From positions 19,025,810 to 19,089,809 of the forward strand of contig CM022673.1 in the NCBI GenBank assembly GCA_012295275.1: a DNA stretch of 64,000 nucleotides, read 5' to 3'. The notes beneath the pieces are model-generated. The model saw nothing but the letters and a program-made list of their open reading frames with translations. It was not told the DNA's origin and ran no database searches. How positions within the stretch are numbered: position 1 is the stretch's first letter; each line of letters begins with the position of its first letter. Shown piece by piece: positions 25,701 to 37,847 of this stretch. A program made the position numbers and the translations under genes. The stretch is from Chrysomallon squamiferum (taxonomy: Eukaryota; Mollusca; Gastropoda; Neomphalida; Peltospiridae).

Positions 25701-27407
25701 AAACTGTAAATTAAATGTTTCATATCCAAAATCTTTAGCATGGAAAGTGTCTCAGATTTATCGATTTTTATATTTTGAATATATCATAGATGAGAATGGC
25801 CTGACAATATTATATTATTGCTCCAAGAGTTAATTATGAATATGAAATACATTTCATGTACAATCAAAAAAAAGAAAAAGAAATACAAGATTTTAAAAAG
25901 TATGAAAACTAATTTTAAATCATTAGAAAGCTACGTGATTACTATTGTTGGTTGTCAGGGGGTGTTCTACTGCAAACATTCTTGATTTCATGTGCTGTTT
26001 ATTATGACACATGTACTGCTATATATGTAGTGGTATATCTGTGATGTATTTAAAATATATTATTTATTTCACAAGGGTAGAATAAACTTTCACTATCTTC
26101 TTTTTTCACTTGAGGAACTTGAACATTAATAAGCAATTTAAGCAAGAGTCAAGAAAGAACAACAGAGTCACACTCACTTGGAAAACACTCTACTCTAGGT
26201 GATGTCATTTTATTTTAATAATAAAAAAGTAGTTATAGCTATTAAAAAATAACTATTTTATTTAAGGCAAATTCTTGAAAATGCATTGATTCGATTGAAC
26301 ATAGAAAAAACAATGAAAAAGATTTACCTTTTGTTTTGCAATTTTTTTCATTTTTTTCTTTGCTCGTTTCCTGAGATTACTTCGTCTTATCTTCTCTTTC
26401 TTCTTCATTTCTGAAAGTGCTTTCTGTTTAGCTTTGTCAAGATCTTCTTGAGTTGGAATCTATTAATTTACAGATTTTAAATGTGTGTGTGTATTATTTT
26501 CTTAACATCTATGCTAATTTTATGTCTCAACTTTAAGATATTTTGTTACAGCGAATATTTTATTTAAATAATATATTTTATTCAACAAAATCACTATCAA
26601 ACAACAATTTCTTCTATATGTAACATTCCTTCAACCCTTCAATTAATGTTTCCTGTTAAGGAAAACAATTATTTGTATTATAAAAATAAAATGATACCAA
26701 AACTGATGTTTTTGATTTTCTCTGTTTTAGAAAGAACAACTGTGACTATTATGATTATAACAATAACAGTACTGACAGGAAATAACATTTGTAGTGTGAA
26801 TGCTGTTGTACACAACAACGACAAGAATGATAAAAAATAAAAATAAAAATAAACCCTCTTAACTGATAATGCAATCTTAGAATCTATGGCTGTTTACTGA
26901 ATGTGCCAGCTTTAAAAGACCGTCTACTAATATCAACCATCTACCAGAATAAATAATTTTTAGCCGTCTTTTCTCTTTATTTTTTCTTGGCGATAACGAC
27001 GATATTTACTTATCTCATGTTTAACTAAACTATGGAAATTTACTCCGTCTGTGTTTTCAAGATTATTAATGTTTTGATGGTAACGTTTTGGATTTTTCCC
27101 GTTGTCCTCTTTGAAAGTATTTCCAAATAATAATAATAATATAAAATGTTTTTCTAAAAATAACATAAAAATTATATATATACATATCAGAGGTTATATC
27201 TGTCCAAAATTTCATCTGGGCACTTACGGTCTTCTTCTGACTGAATGCAAGACGTCGGAGTTTTTTCAGCTGTCTTTTCTCTTTACGTTTTTCCTTTCGA
27301 TAACGATGAGATTTGCTTATGTCATGCTTAACTAAACTATGAAAATTTACTCCGTCTGATCTTTCTAGATTATTTTGTTTTAATGGTGACTTTATGGATT
27401 TCCCCAT
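20360..27407 (-). CDS. NOM1: NOM1, nucleolar MIF4G/MA3 protein (Sgd1 family)
   Basis: NOM1/Sgd1 is a nucleolar scaffold for 18S rRNA maturation; the human protein also recruits PP1. Coding exons in reading order: 27228-27407, 26328-26459, 25469-25607, 25230-25307, 24375-24933, 23769-23968, 23306-23427, 23001-23094, 22444-22674, 22033-22164, 21713-21834, 21277-21441, 20959-21090 and 20360-20641. They join into 855 residues; human NOM1 has 860. Seen in order: a basic N terminus (RKEKRKEKRQLKKLRR), the conserved EDRELHHLEKQLKLKK and SDGLDY motifs, a long Asp/Glu/Ser tract, GAYIPPAKRR, a MIF4G domain from about residue 358 (NVGNEVG, NNNMRKIPNFNPDHLE), GRWWLIGSAW, and an MA3 domain (MNTDIRKNIFCVIMTSEDFL, FQFSLWDKF). 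The start chosen is MGKSIKSP; an in-frame ATG at 27431 would add 8 residues. A five-codon upstream frame (27465-27482) lies close upstream. Intron 3 appears to be U12-type. Confidence 0.95.
22679..22708 (-). repeat. Homopolymer T tract (minus strand) at the NOM1 exon 9 acceptor
   Basis: About 29 A on the plus strand, which is T on the coding strand, sits directly against the ccag acceptor of the exon starting at 22674. It serves as an unusually pure polypyrimidine tract. A mononucleotide run this long is expected to vary in length. Confidence 0.8.
25308..25468 (-). other. U12-type intron with GC-AG termini (NOM1 intron 3)
   Basis: No GT donor after the SDGLD motif is in the phase needed by the next exon. 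Read from 25468 on the minus strand the intron begins GCATCCTTAA, which equals the U12 donor consensus GTATCCTT except for C at position 2. Near its 3' end is tttcccttaac, a close match to the U12 branch site (TTCCTTAAC), 16 nt before the terminal AG. Splicing here gives GAC T|AT, restoring the Tyr of DGLDY as in human NOM1, and makes the whole 855-codon frame continuous. Confidence 0.72.
26956..27118 (-). pseudogene. Partial tandem copy of NOM1 exon 1 inside intron 1
   Basis: A diverged direct copy of most of exon 1 lies about 300 bp downstream of it, within intron 1. Exon 1 encodes SDGVNFHSLVKHDISKSHRY; the copy encodes TDGVNFHSLVKHEISKYRRY. In the copy the start codon position is ACG, and the frame ends at a stop soon after RKDG, where exon 1 continues RQLKKLRR. 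It therefore looks dead as a first exon. The protein-level conservation in the middle is notable for a dead copy. Confidence 0.82.
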
Positions 27408-27523
27408 AGTCCTCTGGAAAAGTGGTTGCAAATAAAAAATCGTCGATTCAAGTTAACACATGCATCATGTGGGCGCAGCCATATTGTAGATAGTGTAAGG
27501 GAGACAATTTTACAAGCTATTAT

Positions 27524-27525
<2 letters not shown>

Positions 27526-27594
<69 letters not shown>

Positions 27595-27613
27595 AATAAA
27601 TAAATAAATAAAA
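27526..27613. repeat. (TAA)n/(TAAA)n microsatellite upstream of NOM1
   Basis: About twenty TAA units followed by about six TAAA units, roughly 120 bp upstream of the NOM1 start. The tyrosine-repeat frame read from it on the minus strand is an artefact. Confidence 0.9.
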
Positions 27614-28780
27614 GAATAAACCAAATTCAAACAAGGTGATATTTATTTTATTATTTTTAAGAAATGATCATCAAACTGAATAATTAGTATTTAAAAGAAA
27701 TAAATAAAAATAAAATTGTTTATCACTGCTGACTGAGGAGTTACTTGCTGTTCTTATTATAAAACAAGAGAGTAAAAAAAAAAAATAATAATTAAAAAAA
27801 TTTCAAATTAATAAATTTTCTTATTATGAATATTCAAATATAGACATTTTAAAGCAATTAAAATATACTTTCAAGAATTATGTGACATTTATCTTCTTCA
27901 CTATAAATATCCAAAATGTTATTGTACTCAAAAATTGTTCAACTGAAAATAAAAAATTAACACATAATACTATGCTGCTTATATGTACTTGGTTCCCTAT
28001 TTGTATACACATGAAAGATTTCAGAAAAGAAATTTACTTTAAAAAGGAATGCTTATTGCAAAAAATATAGCAAATGTAATAATGATAATAATAGTAGTAA
28101 AAAAAAATATATAAAATAAAACAAAAATAATTTTTGTGATATCAACTGGATGTTAATTTCAGATGAACTCAGCACTTAAAAACATGTTTCTAAGGATTAA
28201 TTAGCTACTGAGTTAGACTAAAAAGCATTAAAAAACACAAAAAAGAAAATACTAACTGAAGAGTTTTAGTTTCTTGATGAACTAACTATTAAATTATCTA
28301 CATATAACAAAAACATGAATGATGAGATATTTTTAAAAAGCTTGTGATAAAGAATTAAAAAGAGACAAACAATACTTCTTTCAGTGGATTTTTTTATTAT
28401 TTAAAAAAAAAAAATTAATTTCATTTTAGTTATAATCATTATAAACTAAAACAATACACATTTTCTAAATTATGGTTAATAATTCCTTGGAAATTTAAAA
28501 CACTTAATATCTTTGTACATAATTAAAAAGTAAAACCAAATATCTAATTTTTGTTATCAGTCTCTTCAAGGTTTATTTATTTCTATAATTTATTATAACA
28601 TTCTCATGAAAATAATTATAAAAATAAAATAAATTATTAGAATATTTTTTCCCCCAGACAATATAATGACTGTGGGTTTAAAACTTAAACAAGAATTATA
28701 GTTAAAAAAAATAATAATAATAATAAATAAATTACTAAAAATTTAACAAAAAAAACCCAAAACACAAAAATGTCAATTTA
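27614..28780. other. Intergenic region between NOM1 and DUS3L
   Basis: Extremely AT-rich spacer between two genes on the same strand (5' end of NOM1, 3' end of DUS3L). I see no gene. The 27882-28070 open frame has no coding features. Confidence 0.4.
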
Positions 28781-31700
28781 TTAAAATGAGCTTGCTTTGT
28801 GTTTTGGTAGAAAGTTGAACTCAGGAGGAACTGGTCCAAGAAACATCTCACTGAAAAAGAAAAAAAAAAGAAAAAATAAAATTATTCCTTTTCTGAAAAC
28901 AATGCAATGCTTTAATGAACATATTATTTGAAAAGCAAATGTGAAATCATTAAAATTATTATAGTTATTATATTTTTATTATTATTATTATTCATAATTT
29001 TATTTCAGCAGAAAAAGTCCTAAAATTACATCTGATGCTCAACACAGTAATTTATTTAGCTTCAGGTTTAGTAATGTGTAACTGACTGAAAAGTTAACAA
29101 ATTAACAAAATGCAAATGAAAGATGATAATCACAGTGGTAATTTGATTAAAGAACTAATTAAAGTTTCTCAGTTTAACACTTTACCTCAGTTTTATCCAG
29201 TCACTACAACTATAACTACTCATAAGTGTTTCCAAATCATTTCTACCAACAAATTGAGGAGGACGTTCATTTATTTTTTGTGGCAGTCGCTCCAGAAGTC
29301 CAACTGGAATATATCTTAAAGAAATAAAGTTGGAAATCAGTACATTTCTTTTTGCATTACTTGATAAACATAATCCTGCATCATAAAAATTTAAATTTTA
29401 AAATCTCAGTCACTGGATCAGGTGAAGAATAAATGTTTTTTTACGTCTTATGGCTGATCACTTACAAGAGAGAAAATATATTATAAAATTTTCAATTTTT
29501 TCATATTTTTTCCTGATGTCATCAACTGAGTTGCTTAGAATATCTTTCATTTGGAAAACAATTTTTATAATTAGAGTTCCAACATTTAAGTACTAATATT
29601 ATTCTTTCTATAATCATTTTTTGTATGTTGATGAATAAAAGAAAACTAGTGCAAGACGAATCATGAAATATTGACAAATGTAACATTTACCTGCAAGTAA
29701 AAGACAACCATTCCAGTAGAAAACGTCTTGTGTTCTCCACTCCCTGATAGTCTGAGCCCCAATGTTCCAGTCCAAAATTTGTGTATTCCTTTAGAATGTC
29801 CAGTCTTTCAGAGGCAGAGATATCCCAGTGTCGCCTTTCTTTGATCTCTGTGAATATCCATGGTTTGATTAGAGCTCCTCTATAAAAAAATTAATTAAAA
29901 AACAACATAACACTCCAAAAAGAAAATGCAAAATCACAAGCTCACATCATTATAATTATTGTAACATTAAGAAATAAAACTCAGCAGAAGTGCTAGTATG
30001 ATGAAGTGCTAGTTGAAACACATGATGGTTGATTCCACAGATTAACTCTGACAGAGACAGCTTTGTGTGTCATTTTTATGGTTTTCCCTTGAATTTAAAT
30101 AGTCAATGAATCTTCTGGTTTTCAAAAACTAAATATACGTTTGTATAATGATTAACTGTTACCTCATTTGTAAAATATTTTTTAAACAAAGTCTAAAAAC
30201 TATTAAATATAATGATTTTAAAATGTTATTTAAAATAAAATTTACATAAAAATTTCAATGACTCATTTCTAATATATATAAAGGCTGACTAAGTGTTATT
30301 TTATTAACTAACCTTCCAATCATAATACCAGACACTCCAGTGTTCTCAAGATGGTTATAGTAGTCTTCGTAAGATAAAATATCTCCACTGCCTAGGTAAA
30401 GCACACAAATTTTTACTTAATTTTGTAAAAATTATTATTTGTTGTAGTATAAATGATCTGACAATATACTTATAAAGCCAATCAAAATAAATATTTAAAA
30501 AACATAATCTCACAAATTGAATTAAAAATATATTGATGTACAAAGAAATGAAAAATCTGTGTAGGCTAAAAAATACAAAAGCAGTAATTGATTTTGCATG
30601 GTTTTGAATTCTCAGATTTTTTTATTTATTTGTCAGATCTATCATATATCTGTTTCAAAATTATATGATGCATTTAAAATAAAAGTCCCACTTTTGTGTT
30701 TTTATTTATCAATTTCTTTTTTATCGACCATGAACTTTCATAACTATTGATATTTAATATTGTCATTACAGACTTTTGCTGCAAGAATTTGCACAAAATT
30801 ACCTTCTGTGTATGTCAGTGACACTTTTGTGATAAAAATAAAAGTAGTGATATATGGAAGGCCTGTGGAGGACACATCTGAACTTGGAATGTATGCCCAT
30901 CTTGTACAATGTGAAGAAAAGATTATCTGTGTTGTTTTGATAACATTTTCATGTACATTTCTTTTACATGTTTGTTACATTAAAATATAAAAGGTTAATA
31001 CACAATGAACAGGCTTATCAGTAAAAAAAATTGTAATTCACAACTGAAAACATCATCTGCTTGTGTGAAAAAACTGATATGTGAATATGCCAAACCATCA
31101 ACCTGTTTCCCAATAATCCAGTATGGTAGCTATTTATTAGTTTTCACAACAAAATAAGACATGTACAGAATTTCAGCTACTCTGAGACACCAGTGAATAT
31201 CTGCAACATAAGATATTAATATCCATTTCTTTAGCTTAAATAAAAGATCTGTTAATTAATTATAAGAATTTTAAAAGATGTTTACCAAATAGTGGCATTG
31301 GTGCTGCTGCCTTAGAGCACTGATCTATGTACTCCCAGTCAGCCAGACGAGTGTACCGCTGTTCTCTGGATCGTCCATGCAGCTAGTGAAACAGAGACAA
31401 AAATTATTTAAATAAAATAAAATATTTAACTACAAATGAAAAAGGAAACTGTTAGAAAAGTACACAACTAATCAAATGCATAAAATATTGTAAACAAAAT
31501 TGCTGGACTTGATTGAGAAATATTTAAACTTATATTTAAAAATAATAAAAATAAATAAAATTCAGACGAAACATACAGTGGTTAAGGATGTTCCCCAATC
31601 TCTGAGCTTTGGCATCAGCAAATGAGCAGTGTTTTTGTGATGTGAAATTCCTGTTCTCACTTTTACTGTTAAAGGAACATCAAGAACAGAAGACATCCCT

Positions 31701-34700
31701 CTCACTATTTTCTCTAATTTGTTTGGTTTGTCTATCAGGGCTGATCCAGCTCCCTAAATTTAAAAACTGACTATTTCATACAAATGTTCAGTAAACCTTA
31801 AGAAATATCTAATATTAGCATAACATACTAAATGTTTAATAAAAAGACAGTTAATAAAACATATCAGTTTTTTTACTTTAAAGCTAACCTTCACACATTA
31901 AATTACACTGAAACATATGTTTGTTACTAAAACAATTGATAAATAAATATGAATAATTTTTCTTAATTGAGTAGTTGATCAAACTTCCATTAAAATATTT
32001 CAGAATGGTGAAGAAACAATTTTTTTCACAATAATTCTAAATTTTATTTGAAAGCAATTAAAAAATAAACCAATACATTTTTCTAGCAAACAGCTCACTT
32101 TTTGATATACTATATCTATAGGGCAGCCACAGTTTATATCCAGGAAATCTATTTCTACAGTTTCATTCAAAAGTTGAGCACATTTTGTCATAGTATCAGG
32201 AAATGCACCACAGATCTGTAGAAATATTTTGTGAAATATCTTTTAGTACTATGTAAAAAAAAGTTGTAACCTGTGAAACATGAATTAAAAAAAAAGTGAT
32301 AAATTTTTCTTTTTATTAACATTTAAAGCAAAATGAAAAACATTTTAATCAATGATTATATTTAGTGTCAGTCACACACACACACACCACATACACATAC
32401 TTCTTTGTATCTATATGTAAAAGATATCTTGCTTCAAGGCACCCATCACTCAGCAGCAGTGAAATTTTTCTATCACATTATCACCACATATAAAATACAC
32501 GACTGATATCTAACAAGTATTTATCTAAAAAAATTGGTTTTAGTCATTCATTTACCAAATTGTGAAATATAGCAAATAAAGTGAATGTTTACTTCAGTTT
32601 GTTTTTTATTTTGTTTGCACAAACAATACTTTGATATCTTGTAACTTAGAAATGATCTCTCTAATCAAGCACTGTACCTGAACACCAAAGATGTCTTCTG
32701 TTGAATGGCGTTTTATAAGAGACCATTCTGACTGTTTACCCTGCAATAGGTTTGTTGCCATTGCCATTTCTCCACATGTTATATCAGCCCCAAGTTTCTT
32801 GCACATTCTCCTAAAAGGTAGATTACCCACCTAAAAAGAATAAAATGAATGATATCAATTCAGTTTACATTAAATTAATGAAACAACCATTTTATTACAA
32901 GCAATCATCAGAATATGTTACTGCAAGTATATAAATTCAATTATTCTTATTACATTAGATAACAAATAATATCATATAAAAATAATGTATACATAAATAT
33001 GATTTTAAATAATGTTTACAATGTATTCATAAATTTTATGGAAACTTACTGTTGTTAATGGAGCCAAATACAGTTTTTCTGAGAAATTTATCTGAAAATG
33101 ATAAAATATAATTTCCAAAATCATCCATTTTTATAGCCAATTATACATTATACAACTCAGAATTGTTTACTTGTATACATTTTATGATCTTTGTAAATTA
33201 CATTCAAATTTTACTGAACTCAAGAAATTTAATATAGCTATGACTAATTGTTTGATAAAATTACTTTTTATCTCTTTCTGGCAGACACAAGTATTGATTA
33301 AATTTAATTAATAACACTCATTTATTTGAAATATCTTAATAGATAGATACGTACAAATTATTAACAAATTCATAAAATAATTAATATTTTTCTTCTAAAT
33401 GTAAACAGATTACGGATACTATTTAATTGACAATCAACGAAATATTGAATACAGGGCATATTATAACATCTACAGATATTAATAATTATTAAACATAACT
33501 AAAATACATATTATTAATTACACCCAAAAAAACCTTCATAACAAACCATTTTCTTTTCAGCAGATTTTAATTTGATAACATTTTCATTAGTGATACACCC
33601 TATGTTATGTTCCTCCTCCACGTGGTTGCCATTAGTACTTGTCAAATCTACAGCAGTGCTGACTTCTATCTGGTTCTTTATTTCCTTCCAAAAACCACTT
33701 TGAACTTTCTCATCAACTGTCAGAGATTTAAAACCTTTGGAAATGACAAATTCTGATTTATGAAAATTGTATTTCTTTTTCCACAGCAGTTTCTGTAAAT
33801 CTTTCGATAAAGTATTCATCACTTTATCTTTTGATGCCATCTTTTTATACAGTTCCTCATTAACAATGTTTTTAAAATTTTCATCAACATGACAGTCAGA
33901 AAATCTACATCGAATTCCACAAGGACACTTTCCAAATGTTCTAAATATATGGCATTCATCAGAAATGTTGGGTATCTTAGAGTTTACAAATTTGGCGACA
34001 TCATGTAAGAATTTACATGAGTCACCAAAAGTACATTGTTCTTCTCTGACAATGGCTGGGCACATTTTTAATGAGGCATCTTGATGTTTGTTCCTAGGCC
34101 TGTTTTTATTACATCCTTTCAACTTTTGTTTCTTTGCTAGTGGCTCTCCTTCTTCTGATGGCTGTTTGTGAGGCTTTTCAACTGAAACTAAATACCTACA
34201 AAAGACATTTAGCAAACATAATAATTCAAACATGATAATGCTTGTTACATTTAATTTTGTAATTAAATATGAAATAAAAAATTATGTTAACTCTAAACAT
34301 TAAAGACTGTATTTACATTTCAGGAATTACTGTATCTATAAGCTTTGTTAAAAATGCACAGACTTTTTCTTCTTTCTTTTCAGTGCAGATGATAGTTTGA
34401 CATATCTGAAATTTTGACTGATTTAACTTAACTGACTTTTACTTAGTACTTAAACCTCTGACTCACATATTTGTGACAATGAATGTTTTGTCCCACCTAC
34501 TCCAGCTGAAACATACAGCCTGACTTCTAGATTGTTATCACTGAGAAAGATCAGAGGGTTGATCTTTTTATCTCTGTCCAACATTACATGTTACAGTTAT
34601 AATGGAAAAGTTGGAATATTTTCACTCAAATAATTCCACATTTGCAGAAGATGTCCCATCATTAAAATTTACTATTTACAAAAATAGAACTGAATGACAA

Positions 34701-35015
34701 TGAAATTCTGTGGCTGCAGATAGTTCATCAGCTTGGAGTGAAGGCTTAACTTGAATTTTAGCTGTACATGTTTATTGCATTTACATTTTTTGTTTATGAA
34801 ACAAAGACTAGTATACAATGATACCTATGGCCTACATTCATAGTACTTAATATAAGAACTACTATATAGTTTAATATCAATATTATATATACATACTGTT
34901 TTTTAATACATGCATAGCCTGACTTCATTTCCTTTGTAGCAGTTTCAGTGATTTTTCTCTTTTTAATATCATCATCAGAGGAGAAAACAGCAGAAATACA
35001 AGTTACAGTGCTCAT
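28781..35015 (-). CDS. DUS3L: DUS3L, tRNA-dihydrouridine(47) synthase
   Basis: DUS3L uses FMN and NAD(P)H to reduce U47 in the variable loop of tRNAs, and some mRNA uridines, to dihydrouridine. Coding exons in reading order: 34897-35015, 33547-34195, 33050-33091, 32678-32830, 32099-32215, 31577-31753, 31286-31382, 30313-30391, 29691-29879, 29186-29314 and 28781-28850. They join into 606 residues; the human protein has 650. Two CCCH zinc fingers are seen: Cys85 to His104 (C-x8-C-x5-C-x3-H) and Cys121 to His142. The Dus fold begins [14 protein letters not shown] at about 257, then [19 protein letters not shown] with the probable catalytic Cys352, [28 protein letters not shown] and [13 protein letters not shown]. 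The C terminus is [19 protein letters not shown]. The ATG lies in an exon whose acceptor is at 35029. If the upstream exon ends at 35713, an in-frame TGA precedes this ATG, supporting the start. Confidence 0.96.
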
Positions 35016-35712
35016 GTTTTCAAATTCTTCTGAAAAAGTTAATTACAAAATATTTTTATACATTTTAAATACAGGTAGACATTAAGTCACATATATATAT
35101 GAACCTACCATTTCTGATTATAACAACACTATAGTAAATTGGAAATACTGTTACTTGTAGTTTAGGTATGTCTGCAGATGTTTTACTGAATATTTTGATA
35201 GTATTTCTTATTCGGCTGCTAGTTAAAATATAAAAAGATCAATCAAAACTGTTAAAGCTGACTGGATTGTTAAACATAATAGTTTTTTCCTATTATATAT
35301 ATATAGATATATATATTAGTAAGTAAGTAAATAAATAAATAAATGGTTGACTCCAATAAACTGGTTTCATTAAAATAAAAGTAACAAATATCATTTTCAC
35401 CGGCTTCATGGAAGCGCTAGATCTAAACTGCAAAACTGCTTAGTGATTATATAACAATAAATATTTACAACTCATTATACTTTATAGATCGTGGATTTTT
35501 ATTTTATTATTATATATATATTTTTTAATTGATAATATTAATCATAATGGGACGACAAAAAAATTGCCCATCCTGCCGATACTACTACGATTACCACTCT
35601 TGATGTACCATGTACTGATTTAGGTTAACCCGTATATAACGTAAAGCATCTTTATAGGTACATTCCGGTAAATTAAATTATTGTATCGTTCAGTTATGAA
35701 ACAACAATTTAC

Positions 35713-35830
35713 CTCAGAAATGTACTAAAATAAGAAATATACTGAAATAAAAATCGAGAACAATTCCAACAGCTGTGAAATCTGCGAACGATACTGCTAG
35801 CGAACACTTTATCGTCGGTCAGGTCTTTCA
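35713..35830 (-). other. Candidate 5' untranslated exon and promoter area of DUS3L
   Basis: On the minus strand a good donor (CTGAG then gtaaat) ends at 35713. The sequence behind it, 35740-35880, is richer in CpG than its surroundings. Splicing to the acceptor at 35029 puts a TGA just before the DUS3L ATG, as expected of a 5' UTR. The transcription start is not determined. Confidence 0.4.
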
Positions 35831-36364
35831 ATCGGGAGCGTGAAAGTCGGAACAGGTCCAGTAACTTCGTGAATATTCATGTGAGCAATGCTATTTAAAG
35901 CCTATTGCTTTAGTTCGACTATTATTCGAATAACGGAAAAGATAGATTTTTGTTAGTCTGTTTCTTATCAACTTTAAGCCTTTTTTTTTTTATTCGAAAT
36001 ACTTATTATAGGATGTAGGATGAAACCGGAATGAATTCAACAAAAATGCGCAATTATTTTAGAACCATAGTTATGATAGTATGATACTGATAGTGGTGGC
36101 GCAGTCTTCATTAACACCATTTTTACTTATTATGAATATATTTTAATTAAGTATGACATAAGGGTTCTGCAATACATTCCCAGACTAATATACATACATA
36201 TACATAGATAAATGAATAGAAATAATTTGTTTGGAGTAGTTCATTGCAGCATTTATTATTAGTAGCTGACGGCAGTGATGCATATATCCGGCATATCTTA
36301 TTTGAATCAACCTTTCAAAGTCAGTAATGGCTATTAGCTGATTTAAATGACTTGTGTCAACCAT

Positions 36365-36376
36365 ATAATAATAATA

Positions 36377-36421
<45 letters not shown>
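36365..36421. repeat. (AAT)n microsatellite
   Basis: About eighteen AAT units. The poly-isoleucine frame across it is an artefact. Confidence 0.9.
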
Positions 36422-36489
36422 CAATAGCATGGTCAATTTTGAATTTATCTTAGGTGATTCACATAGGTGACCTGAAATTTATTCATATA

Positions 36490-37353
36490 CAGTATTCCCT
36501 CGCTATTCGCGGGGGTTACGTTCTTTACCCCCCCGCGAATAGCGAAAAACCGCGAATATTGGATGCAGTTTTAAAACGTCTATTATGAGATTATATACGG
36601 TACTAAATGCTTCCCAAACACTTTCTAAAGACACTCTTACTCATTAATACAGTAATAATGTAGTAATATTGCATGCAGTTATGTATTTCACTAATGTAGT
36701 AATGATAATGTAAACACAATTTTGTACTGAAACAATATTTTAATCAGAAAGAAACGTAAGTGCAGGAGGACAGTAACACCGCATAGCATAGTTACCCATA
36801 CAGTATTACTGTACCGTAAAGTCATTTTCTATGCGTACAACAGAATTGACAGAAAGTGGAACAAATTTAAAGGCAAACAGACAGATAAATACAGTACGCA
36901 CAGTTCAGGTAATAATAATACAATTCAGTAATAATATGCAATTAAAAACATTATTAATACACGGTCACCAAAAATATGCACTGTACATACAGTGTATGCA
37001 TTTATAAAAAAATACGTACTGTATTGCAATAATAATTGAAAAAATTTGATATTGTTTGTGCTGTCACCAATAATGAATGATAATAAAATGATGATGAAAT
37101 TTGCAGTGCCATACGATGATGATGATAACACTAATGTACAGTATGGCACAGCTTAGCTGCTGCTTTACAGCACTTCAGGTAATTATTCCTACTCTTCAGG
37201 CACTTAAGTCTCTATGACCTACAAAAACCCGGTTTACCGAGCATTTGTTTTTATGACGTTATGACGCTCGCCTGGTATACCAGCACACGATGCGAATGGG
37301 TTAAGAGCCTAACCCGCGAATATGCGGGGCCGCGAATAGGTGAGGGTATACTG
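36490..37353. mobile_element. Non-autonomous Tigger/pogo-like MITE, about 864 bp
   Basis: Terminal inverted repeats: the left end reads CAGTATTCCCTCGCTATTCG. The right end, on the other strand, reads CAGTATACCCTCACCTATTC. A TA lies directly outside each end (36488-36489 and 37354-37355). Extra complementary CGCGAATA blocks lie just inside both ends. The interior holds no transposase. TIR form and TA target fit the Tc1/mariner/pogo superfamily. Confidence 0.85.
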
Positions 37354-37847
37354 TATCACTGTAATTTGTCATATAAGAAAATGATGTTCACAACATAATT
37401 TCTTCAGTTAAGCCAAATTTTTATTATTATTATTATTAGTTCAGTGAATACAGTTAATAAGACACATAGAAGACAGATGATGTCAAAAGCATGTTTTTAT
37501 AAAGCTGGTGATGAGTAAACTAAAAATTCAAACATACATTCAAATTCTTAATACAGTCATTAATAATTCATACATTAAATTTACTATTTAATTGACATAT
37601 ATGGAAAGTACATGCAATTCAGTACTTGATATTAGAACTCATGATTATATGTGATTCTGCAACAATGAAATCATCACAGCTCACATGAGATGATTTCTGA
37701 CAAACACTAAAAATATGTATTCATAGTTGTTTTGTTTTCTGTACATAAAAACAGAGTAAAATACCAAGCTCATATGACTACCCCAATAATACAGCTGGTA
37801 TTACAGTGACATGGTGTGTTTACACCCTAGTGATCTAATATCTAGAT

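Noticed and set aside
27392-27634. Poly-tyrosine frame on the minus strand
   Set aside because: Produced by the TAA/TAAA microsatellite upstream of NOM1.
30760-30990. 76-residue plus-strand frame within DUS3L
   Set aside because: Lies in an intron of DUS3L on the opposite strand, with no partner exon or motif.
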